Origin: an uncultured Gammaproteobacteria bacterium
Lineage (GTDB): Bacteria; Pseudomonadota; Gammaproteobacteria; Arenicellales; JAANXG01
Direction: 5' to 3'
DNA length: 32,494 nucleotides
Assembly (NCBI GenBank): GCA_947259395.1
Contig: CAMYMN010000022.1
Span: forward strand, 1-32,494
The translations under genes and the position numbers were made by a program. The notes under the pieces were generated by a model. That model ran no database searches. It worked only from the letters and a program-made list of their open reading frames with translations, and was not told where the DNA came from. Position 1 is the first letter of the stretch. Each line of letters opens with the position of its first letter. Shown one piece after another: positions 24,452 to 31,011 of this stretch.

Positions 24452-26158
24452 TTACGCTGCCTTGACACGAACAATTGGCCGGTTCTTGGTGTCAACCATA
24501 TGTATGGCGCAAGCCAGGCACGGATCGAATGAGTGCACGGTGCGCAACACCTCCAAGGGCAACTCGGCGTCGGCCACCGGGTTGTCCAGCAGGGACGCCT
24601 CATAGGGTCCCAACTGTTCGTTGTCGTCCCGTGGTCCGGCATTCCATGTGGTGGGCACTACCGCCTGGTAATTGGCAATCTTGCCGTTGTTGATTACCGT
24701 CCAGTGCGAGAGGGTGCCCCGTGGCGCTTCGTGAAAACCAAATCCACGTACTTCGCCCTTGGGAAACACCGGTCGGTTGAAGGTATCGAAGTCCCCTTTG
24801 GTAATATTGTCCATCAACAGTTGCCATTGATTTTGCAGTGACTCGTACAACACTGCAGCGCGCACCGCCCTCGCCGCCACGCGGCCGAGCGTTGAATGCA
24901 CCGCAGCGAGTGGAATCTCCGAACCCGCGACGGTGCTCGCGATCGACAATAAACGGGTGAGATGGCGTTTTGTGGGTTCGTGGCCGGCGGCGTACATCGC
25001 GAGCACATTGGCAAGCGGCCCGACCTGGGCTCGCTGGTCGTAAAATGTCGGCGCCTTGACCCAGGAATATTTGCCGTCGTCTTGGAAGTCGGTGTATTTG
25101 GGATTGGTTTGACCGTCATAGGGATGCAGCGCGCGGTCGCCGCCCTGATATTCATACCAGGCGTGCTTGACACTCTCTTTGACGCCGTCGCGAAAGTATT
25201 GGTCCTGGTATCCGGCGATCTCCTTGAACTTCGCGACGTCGCCATCCTCGATATAGCCGCCAGGCAGTTCAAACTGGGTACCCTTGGTGTCGAGCGGCAT
25301 ATCCGGCACCGAGAGATAATTGGTGACACCGGCGCCGTACTGCGCCCACTCTGCGTACAGCGCGCCGACCGCGCCGACATCGGGTATCAACGCCTCGTTC
25401 ACGAACTCGCCGAGCTTGTCGATCTCCGCCTTAATCGCAAACAAGCGCTCTAAGGTGAGCGTGGACTGGCTGTTGGGATTGATCGGATTGGCAACGCCAC
25501 CCACCGCTAGATTCTGAATATGCGGTGTCTTGGAACCGAGAATGGTCACGATCTTGTTCGCCGCCCGCTGATACTCCAGGGCCTGCAGATAGTGCGCCGC
25601 GGCCAACAAATTGACCTCCGGCGGCAAGCGCATCGCCGGGTGGCCCCAATAACCGCTCGCGAACACCCCCAGCTGGCCGCTATTTACGAATGCCGTCAGC
25701 TTCTCCTGGACCTTGCGAATCTCCGGCACGCCGTTGTGTGGATAATCCGACAAACTCGCGCCGAGCTTGGCAGTTGCTACCGGATCCGCCTTGAGCGCGG
25801 AGACGATGTCCACCCAGTCCAGACCAGTGAGGTGATAGAAATGCACGATGTGGTCGTGAACGCCATGGGCAGCCATGATCATGTTGCGGATGTACTGCGC
25901 ATTCAACGGGACCCCGAGGTCGAGGGCGTTCTCCACCGCACGTACCGAGGTGATGGCGTGCACCGTGGTACACACCCCGCAGATGCGTTGCGTAAAGATC
26001 CACGCATCGCGCGGGTCGCGGCCCTGCAGGATGAGCTCTATGCCTCGCCACATCTGGCCCGATGCCCAGGCATTGGTGACCTTGCCATTTTCGACTTCAC
26101 AGTCGATTCGTAAGTGACCCTCGATACGGGTGATGGGATCTATGGTAATACGCGTCAC
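24452..26158 (-). CDS. hybC: [NiFe]-hydrogenase large subunit HybC
   Basis: The 568-residue catalytic subunit of a membrane-bound uptake hydrogenase, carrying the NiFe(CN)2CO centre in the periplasm. L1 motif RICGVC with Cys60, Cys63 and His67 and L2 motif DPCLACAIH with Cys547, Cys550 and His553 supply the four metal-binding Cys. HybD should cut after His553, releasing a 15-residue tail. The start MTRITIDPITRIEGHLRI is the family N-terminus; GTG at 26158 is preceded by GGGAGG. It has no signal peptide and is exported with HybO. The match is to the group 1 H2-uptake type that uses HybA and HybB as electron partners. Confidence 0.97.
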   Translation of the reverse strand: MTRITIDPITRIEGHLRIDCEVENGKVTNAWASGQMWRGIELILQGRDPRDAWIFTQRICGVCTTVHAITSVRAVENALDLGVPLNAQYIRNMIMAAHGVHDHIVHFYHLTGLDWVDIVSALKADPVATAKLGASLSDYPHNGVPEIRKVQEKLTAFVNSGQLGVFASGYWGHPAMRLPPEVNLLAAAHYLQALEYQRAANKIVTILGSKTPHIQNLAVGGVANPINPNSQSTLTLERLFAIKAEIDKLGEFVNEALIPDVGAVGALYAEWAQYGAGVTNYLSVPDMPLDTKGTQFELPGGYIEDGDVAKFKEIAGYQDQYFRDGVKESVKHAWYEYQGGDRALHPYDGQTNPKYTDFQDDGKYSWVKAPTFYDQRAQVGPLANVLAMYAAGHEPTKRHLTRLLSIASTVAGSEIPLAAVHSTLGRVAARAVRAAVLYESLQNQWQLLMDNITKGDFDTFNRPVFPKGEVRGFGFHEAPRGTLSHWTVINNGKIANYQAVVPTTWNAGPRDDNEQLGPYEASLLDNPVADAELPLEVLRTVHSFDPCLACAIHMVDTKNRPIVRVKAA

Positions 26159-26173
26159 GGTTGCCTCCCTTGA

Positions 26174-27316
26174 TTAGGCGGGCCGGGTGCCATGCAACAC
26201 CGGAAGTTTTTTCACAAAGACCAGGTAAAGCATGATCTCGAGGGCGATCACACCGATTGTGACCATGAGTTCCGGCGCCGACGGAAAATAGCTCCACCCG
26301 TTGCCGGGAGCGTACGCCACCAGAAAGGCGTTGATGCGGTACAGTGACCCAGCACCCAACAGCAGCAGCGCGGCGAGAAACATCTGGCGCTGGTCGATGC
26401 GCCGCACCGGAGAGATCAATATGACCGTCGGTATCACAAACATGAGAATCTCTATCCAGAACATGAGTGCGTTCATATCTGCGGCAAACATCGGTGCGAC
26501 CTGTCCGCGTGCCAGCAGGTCTAGGAATCGTAACACTAGGAATGCGGCTAGCAGCCAGCCGACAATCGGTGACAGCTTTCTCAAAATACGTTGCTCGGAG
26601 GACAGCTTGAAGGCGTTGGTGACCAACGTCGATTCCAGGATGACGATGCCGTAACCCATGGCGATGGCGGTGAGCAGAAACCACAGCGGCAGCCATACGG
26701 TGTACCACAGCGGCGACAACTGCGACCCCATTACTAGCAACAGCGAGCCCAGCGAGGACTGATGCAAAGTCGGCAACAAGACACCCAGTGCAATGATGAT
26801 GTACAAGAAGCGTTTCAGTTTTCGTTTGGCGTTGGTGAGACCGAAACGTTCGAGAAACGCGGGTGAGAATTCGATCCACAGCACCAATATGTAGGCCATG
26901 ACGCACAATGCCACTTCGAACATCACCGAGCTGGGTTGTGCATACCAGGGCAACAACAGGTTGTAAAAATTCCAATAACGCCCAAGATCGAATATCACCG
27001 CCATGCCGCCCAGGGTGTAACCGAACAACCCACCGAGCAGGGCGGGGCGCATCAACGGATGGTATTCGCCCTTGTTGAAGATGTAGACCAGCAGCGCCAT
27101 GGCGAATCCGCCACAGCCAAACGCGGTGCCGATTATCACGTCGACGACCACCCAAATTCCCCAGGGATAGCCGCCGTTGAGATGGGTCACCGAACCCAGA
27201 CCGAATATGAAACGGGTGACGAGAAAGTACACCGCTATAGCGAACAACAGCCCTAAAAACAGGAATGGTTTGGTCAGCAACTCACCGCCGAGGGGTTGAT
27301 GCGTGTCTTGTGCCAT
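26174..27316 (-). CDS. hybB: HybB, NrfD-family membrane subunit of hydrogenase
   Basis: A 380-residue integral inner-membrane protein with about ten transmembrane helices, family NrfD/PsrC. It starts MAQDTHQPLGGELLTKPFLFLG and contains GGYPWGIWVVVDVIIGTAFGC-type first loops (shown here in part) that are typical of HybB. NrfD proteins lack cofactors and pass electrons between an iron-sulfur subunit and quinone. Here it would connect HybA to the quinone pool. It lies 5 bp after hybA and 15 bp before hybC. No cytochrome b subunit gene (hupC type) is present, in agreement with a HybB-based system. Confidence 0.95.
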   Translation of the reverse strand: MAQDTHQPLGGELLTKPFLFLGLLFAIAVYFLVTRFIFGLGSVTHLNGGYPWGIWVVVDVIIGTAFGCGGFAMALLVYIFNKGEYHPLMRPALLGGLFGYTLGGMAVIFDLGRYWNFYNLLLPWYAQPSSVMFEVALCVMAYILVLWIEFSPAFLERFGLTNAKRKLKRFLYIIIALGVLLPTLHQSSLGSLLLVMGSQLSPLWYTVWLPLWFLLTAIAMGYGIVILESTLVTNAFKLSSEQRILRKLSPIVGWLLAAFLVLRFLDLLARGQVAPMFAADMNALMFWIEILMFVIPTVILISPVRRIDQRQMFLAALLLLGAGSLYRINAFLVAYAPGNGWSYFPSAPELMVTIGVIALEIMLYLVFVKKLPVLHGTRPA

Positions 27317-27321
27317 CGTGC

Positions 27322-28308
27322 TTACTCTTCGTCCTCGTGTTGCTTGGTACTGCGGCGAGCGAGGTAGATCAGTCCGCCCAGGAGCGCCAACGGCGCGATC
27401 ATCCCCTTGTACAGGGTGTGCTGGACGCCTTCGGACAACGCGGCATAGGACTCATCGGGCAGTTTGGGCAGACCCAGCTTTTCGTGGGGAATGCCGGTCA
27501 GATACCGGATCTGCGTACCCCCAGCTTCTTTGACGCCATAAATATGCGACTCATATTCGGGAATCGCGGCCTCGTGAGTCGGGCGATCATCGCCCAGGCG
27601 ACCGCGCGGAAAGTCGTAGCGATCGCCGGGCTGCTTGGCCAGACGCTGTTCCGCCTCTTTTTGCAGATCGTCAACCCGCCCGAACAAAGACGCCCCCGTG
27701 GGGCAGACGTCGCAGCAGGCCGGAATCTCGTCCTGTTTCTGCAAGTGTTCGCAGAACTGGCATTTCGCGATCTTGCCGAAGGGCTCGTCAAACTGGAACT
27801 GCGGTACGCCGAACGGGCATCCGTAGACACAGTAACGGCATCCGATGCAGGCGTCCGGATTGTGGGTGACAATGCCGGTATCACCGTCCTTGAGCATCGC
27901 GCTCACTGGACACACCGATACGCAGGAGGGATCCACACAGTGCAGGCAGTGACGTTTTACAAAGGCGTAGCCGTTTTCCGCGTGATCCTTGTGCTCCTTG
28001 GTGCCGTGGGTGAACACGCGGATCGAGTTCAGGGTCTTGCCGGAGATGTCTTCCCCTGAGTCCCACACGCCCACATTCCAGTCGCGCAAGTGAGCGGGTT
28101 GCTCCACCGGCACATCGTTGGCGTCCTTGCACGCGGTGACGCAGGCGCGGCAGCCGATACACAGTGTGGAGTCATACAACATGCCCAAGGCATTCGGAGG
28201 CAGTTGTTTATTCTCACGGCGCAGGGCTTTAGCCGATTCCATCGGCGCAACCGCGCCGGCGATGGCGCCCGCCGCGCCTTGGATAAAACGCCTGCGGCTC
28301 TTATCCAT
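27322..28308 (-). CDS. hybA: HybA, ferredoxin-like periplasmic electron-transfer subunit
   Basis: A 328-residue protein with a Tat signal (KSRRRFIQG near residues 3-11, then an Ala/Gly hydrophobic stretch), so it is exported folded. Four Cys clusters for [4Fe-4S] centres are visible: CIGCRACVTAC, HCLHCVDPSCVSVCP, CIGCRYCVYGCPFG, and CQFCEHL with a later CCDVCPTGA. The C-terminus holds one membrane helix (IAPLALLGGLIYLA) that anchors it. It links HybO to HybB. GGAGGA precedes the ATG. Length and motif order match HybA. Confidence 0.95.
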   Translation of the reverse strand: MDKSRRRFIQGAAGAIAGAVAPMESAKALRRENKQLPPNALGMLYDSTLCIGCRACVTACKDANDVPVEQPAHLRDWNVGVWDSGEDISGKTLNSIRVFTHGTKEHKDHAENGYAFVKRHCLHCVDPSCVSVCPVSAMLKDGDTGIVTHNPDACIGCRYCVYGCPFGVPQFQFDEPFGKIAKCQFCEHLQKQDEIPACCDVCPTGASLFGRVDDLQKEAEQRLAKQPGDRYDFPRGRLGDDRPTHEAAIPEYESHIYGVKEAGGTQIRYLTGIPHEKLGLPKLPDESYAALSEGVQHTLYKGMIAPLALLGGLIYLARRSTKQHEDEE

Positions 28309-28319
28309 CTCGTTTCCTC

Positions 28320-29492
28320 CTACGCGTCTTGATTATCGGGCGCATCGCGGTCATCCGCGGAGCGGCCCATGTTGCGCATGGCGGTGGTGGCGGCGCCCAC
28401 CACCAGGCCGCCAACACCGGCGGCAACCGCTGCTGCCGCTGGTGTCATTCCCTGACCTTTATCCGCGTCCACGGCGGGGAACGCGGTGGGCGGCGAGAAG
28501 GTCTTGACATCGGCGAGGGCATGCAGTGGCTTGTTGAAGCCGGTCTCCTTCATCGTACAGCCGAAGCAGGGGTGCCCGGTGCCGATGGGCCATGCGCCGA
28601 AGCCGAGGTCGCCGAATCCGATGGACGGGCAGTTCGCGTAGGTCTCGGGTCCCTTGCAGCCGAGCTTATACAGGCAGAAGCCCTGCCGGTGGCCGTAATC
28701 GCCGAACTCGAGGGCGAAGCGTCCGGCATCGAAGTGCGGTCGGCGTTCACAGTTTTCGTGAATCAGACGCCCATAGGCGAATTTCGGACGGTTCTCCTGG
28801 TCCAGCTCGGGGGGCTTGGCGAAGGTCAACAGATACATCACCGTGGACAGAAAGTTGTAGGGATTGGGCGGACAGCCGGGGATGTTGATGACGGTCTTGC
28901 CGGGCAACACCTCATAGGTGGCCTTGGCCCCGGTGGGATTCGGGTGCGCTGCTTGGATTCCGCCCCACGAGGCGCACGAACCGATGGCGATGATCGCAGC
29001 CGCGCCCTCGGCCGCCTCGCGCACGTGTTCTACGTGGGGTTTACCGCCTACTTTGCAGTAGATGCCGCCGTCCTTGGTCGGGGTTCCGCCTTCGGTAACC
29101 AGTACGTATTTGCCGTGGAATTCCTCCATGACCTTGCGCTTGTGCGCTTCTGCCTGTTTACCCGCACCCACGCACAGGGTCTCGTGGTAATCCAGCGAGA
29201 TGATGTCGAGGATCAGCGCCTCGAGGGTCGGATGATACGACCGTAGCATCGATTCGGTGCATCCGGTGCATTCCTGGCCATGCAGCCAAATTACCGGCGG
29301 ACGGGTCTTGGTAATCGCCGCTTCCGCGATGCGTAGACCGGCGGTCATCGGCAGCCCCATGGTGGCGGCGATACCGGTACAGTATTTCAAGAACTCCCGG
29401 CGGGTCAGACCACCCAACGCCCCCTCATAACTGTCGAGCTCTTGTTTGGTAATGCTGGCAAAGTCAATGCCGGCGTCGTTGATCGTGTCCAT
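28320..29492 (-). CDS. hybO: [NiFe]-hydrogenase small subunit HybO
   Basis: A 390-residue small subunit with three iron-sulfur clusters. The Tat signal has LTRREFLKYC at residues 29-38 after an N-terminal extension and leads both HybO and HybC across the membrane. The proximal cluster motif GQECTGCTES follows, then IPGCPPNP, and Cys-rich segments GCKGPETYANCPS and GHPCFGCTMKE for the other clusters. The C-terminus has a hydrophobic Ala/Gly helix (AAAAVAAGVGGLVVGAA) for membrane anchoring. I prefer the ATG at 29492, 7 bases after GAGG, to the TTG one codon earlier. It is the first gene of the operon, 119 bp after the regulator gene. Confidence 0.96.
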   Translation of the reverse strand: MDTINDAGIDFASITKQELDSYEGALGGLTRREFLKYCTGIAATMGLPMTAGLRIAEAAITKTRPPVIWLHGQECTGCTESMLRSYHPTLEALILDIISLDYHETLCVGAGKQAEAHKRKVMEEFHGKYVLVTEGGTPTKDGGIYCKVGGKPHVEHVREAAEGAAAIIAIGSCASWGGIQAAHPNPTGAKATYEVLPGKTVINIPGCPPNPYNFLSTVMYLLTFAKPPELDQENRPKFAYGRLIHENCERRPHFDAGRFALEFGDYGHRQGFCLYKLGCKGPETYANCPSIGFGDLGFGAWPIGTGHPCFGCTMKETGFNKPLHALADVKTFSPPTAFPAVDADKGQGMTPAAAAVAAGVGGLVVGAATTAMRNMGRSADDRDAPDNQDA

Positions 29493-29528
29493 CAACGTGC
29501 CTCTTCCGAATTGTTTGCTGGTCGCGCA

Positions 29529-29534
29529 AATCTA
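29529..29534 (-). promoter_or_regulatory. hybO: Putative -10 element of the hyb operon
   Basis: TAGATT (minus strand) matches 4 of 6 bases of the -10 consensus. A start at about 29522 would put the centre of the Fnr-type box at -41.5, the standard class II activator position, and give a 5' leader of about 30 bases. The placement is inferred from geometry. Confidence 0.4.
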
Positions 29535-29556
29535 CGAACACGCCTCCTGGGGCGCA

Positions 29557-29570
29557 TTGACCAACGTCAA
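29557..29570 (-). promoter_or_regulatory. Fnr-type palindromic operator upstream of hybO
   Basis: TTGAC-CAAC-GTCAA is a perfect inverted repeat with the 5+4+5 layout of Fnr/Crp-family sites (Fnr consensus TTGAT-N4-ATCAA). It is centred 71 bp upstream of the hybO start codon. The adjacent regulator gene encodes the E-T-V-S-R recognition helix that reads TTGA half-sites in Fnr. The site is seen; its use by this regulator is inferred. Confidence 0.7.
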
Positions 29571-29598
29571 ATTTTGTTGAACAGAAAAGGAGTTTTAT

Positions 29599-29618
29599 GG
29601 GCTGATGGTGATCAGCCC
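29599..29618 (-). terminator. Stem-loop at the stop codon of the Crp/Fnr regulator gene
   Basis: GGGCTGAT and ATCAGCCC form a perfect 8-bp stem with a 4-base loop, containing the TGA stop codon. On the minus strand it is followed by ATAAAACTCCTTTT, a poor T-run, so it may be a partial terminator or an mRNA 3' end stabiliser separating the regulator from hybO. Confidence 0.5.
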
Positions 29619-30343
29619 ACGAGTTGCGGTCGAATTTCCTCGACCAAGGCGTTGACTTGCGGGATGCGCACCGAGCGGCCGGAGAAGTAGGCGATGCCAT
29701 CGGTCTCGAAGCGGCCGATGATTCGTGACACCGTTTCGTGCCGGGCGCCGATCATCGACGCCAGATCGCGGCGTGACACCGGCAGGTGCAAGGTGCTGGT
29801 GCCGTCCGCGGTGTGGCGGCCGTAGCGGTCCATGAGGATGAGTAGCAGGTGCGCCAGTTTGGCGCGATTGGAAAGAGTAGCGTGATGCACCAGTTTATCC
29901 TGCGCATCGTCCAGGCTCGCCGCAGTCCGGCGCAGGAACTGCAGCCCGAGGTTTGGATTATTGTCGAGTAACGCCTTAACGGTCTTAGTTGTTATGTGAC
30001 ACACGTTGGCTGGACCCAACGCCTCGGCGTTGCAGCGATGCGGTTCACCGGTCAGCACCGCTTCGTAGCCCAATGTGTCGCCGGGGTAGGCGAGTTGGAG
30101 CAACACCGAGTTGCCCTCGGCGTCCAGTCTGCGGATAGCCACTGTTCCTGAACACACGCAGTAGACGCCTACGCCGGCCTCACCCATCGAATATACCGAT
30201 TCACCTGCGCTGTAGCTGTAGCTCGATTGGCCGCCGGCGAGCAATGCGACCTCGTCACGTCCTAACACGCTCCAGTCACTGCGATGGCGCATGATGCAGG
30301 TGACACAATCAAAATTTGAATCGCGAGAGCGAGACTTCACCAT
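29612..30343 (-). CDS. Crp/Fnr-family transcriptional regulator, likely controlling hydrogenase
   Basis: A 243-residue regulator: N-terminal cyclic-nucleotide-binding-like beta barrel (residues 25-145), a long dimer helix, and a C-terminal winged helix-turn-helix (from about 189, VSRRDLASMIGARHETVSRIIGRF). Glu203, Ser206 and Arg207 occupy the positions of Fnr Glu209, Ser212 and Arg213, which read TTGA half-sites. Six Cys are present: 13 and 16 (CVTC), 62 and 64 (CVC), 104 and 115. The N-terminal CxxC resembles Fnr, but the third N-terminal ligand is missing, so a standard [4Fe-4S] sensor is unproven. The cAMP-binding Arg/Ser signature of Crp is not obvious. It is divergent from the hemerythrin gene and directly upstream of hybO. 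Confidence 0.92.
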   Translation of the reverse strand: MVKSRSRDSNFDCVTCIMRHRSDWSVLGRDEVALLAGGQSSYSYSAGESVYSMGEAGVGVYCVCSGTVAIRRLDAEGNSVLLQLAYPGDTLGYEAVLTGEPHRCNAEALGPANVCHITTKTVKALLDNNPNLGLQFLRRTAASLDDAQDKLVHHATLSNRAKLAHLLLILMDRYGRHTADGTSTLHLPVSRRDLASMIGARHETVSRIIGRFETDGIAYFSGRSVRIPQVNALVEEIRPQLVG

Positions 30344-30500
30344 CGATTGATTAGCCTTGATATGTCAAAGTCACACCTTAGCCCCCTGATTCGAGAAGCA
30401 GCATACTTCATCCGTGTGTAAAGCGGGAGTGAAATCCAGACCAGCAACGTGTTTGACGCGCGACGTCGGTAAATACCTTACCGAGCGTGTTAGAATTGGC

Positions 30501-30506
30501 TATACT
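30501..30506 (+). promoter_or_regulatory. Putative -10 element for the hemerythrin-hypF unit
   Basis: TATACT, 5 of 6 to consensus, lies 30 bp before the hemerythrin ATG. A weak -35 (TTACCG, 30478-30483) lies 17 bp upstream. Confidence 0.35.
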
Positions 30507-30536
30507 GCCAGATTACCGAACAGCCAAGCAACCCCA

Positions 30537-30950
30537 ATGTCGTCAAAAACCGCTGATTCGTCACCGGTCGATGATCTGTACGTCATGAAGGCCGAGCACG
30601 ACGTACAGATCAAGCTGCTGAGTGCGTTCGGCGATGCCGTGAGCCGGCAGCAATTCAAGGTAGAACTCGAAGGGATTCTCAAGCAGTTGATGGACTACAC
30701 CAGTGTGCACTTTCTGTCGGAACAGCTGCTGATGCGCATGTATGCCTACCCGCACTACGAGCAACATGAACAACGGCACACGCAGCTCATGGAACGGATT
30801 GGCACGCTGCAGGAATCGCTTGCGGAGGGCGACCGCGAGCGTATGTTGACGATGGTGCAACACTTGCGAGATGGCATACTGGGACATATCGAGCAAGACG
30901 ATGCTGCGCTCGCTCACTATTTACAAGAGGCCCTGGCAACCCACCGTTGA
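30537..30950 (+). CDS. Bacteriohemerythrin-like oxygen-binding protein
   Basis: A 137-residue four-helix protein with the hemerythrin ligands for a di-iron site: His in AEHDVQ (helix A), HFLSEQ with His and Glu (helix B), YPHYEQHEQRHTQL with two His (helix C), and GHIEQDDAAL with His and Asp (helix D). I chose the ATG at 30537, since the domain begins about 15 residues later and a promoter-like TATACT lies upstream; a longer in-frame start adds 41 residues without family resemblance. No strong ribosome-binding site is seen. The protein is soluble and cytoplasmic. It is 61 bp before hypF and divergent from the Crp/Fnr gene, so a role in O2 sensing, O2 supply or O2 scavenging near the hydrogenase system is plausible. 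Confidence 0.9.
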   Translation: MSSKTADSSPVDDLYVMKAEHDVQIKLLSAFGDAVSRQQFKVELEGILKQLMDYTSVHFLSEQLLMRMYAYPHYEQHEQRHTQLMERIGTLQESLAEGDRERMLTMVQHLRDGILGHIEQDDAALAHYLQEALATHR

Positions 30951-31011
30951 AGATATTACGGGGGTGCGACAATCTGCGGCTGATTAACCTGGCATTGTAA
31001 TCGAATACACC

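Noticed and set aside
24433-24642. Longer N-terminus for hybD
   Set aside because: It would overlap the end of hybC and its residues have no family resemblance; MNVLVLGIGN is the true family start.
28329-29246. Long plus-strand open frame opposite hybO
   Set aside because: It is the antisense of a strongly conserved gene with high third-position GC; no independent evidence of coding.
29496-29611. Sigma-54 promoter for the hyb operon, as in some hup systems
   Set aside because: No TGGCAC-N5-TTGCA-like sequence is seen in the gap.
30357-30368. TTGATATGTCAA as an Fnr site for autoregulation of the regulator gene
   Set aside because: The TTGA and TCAA halves are separated by four bases, not six, so the spacing is two bases short for an Fnr/Crp dimer.
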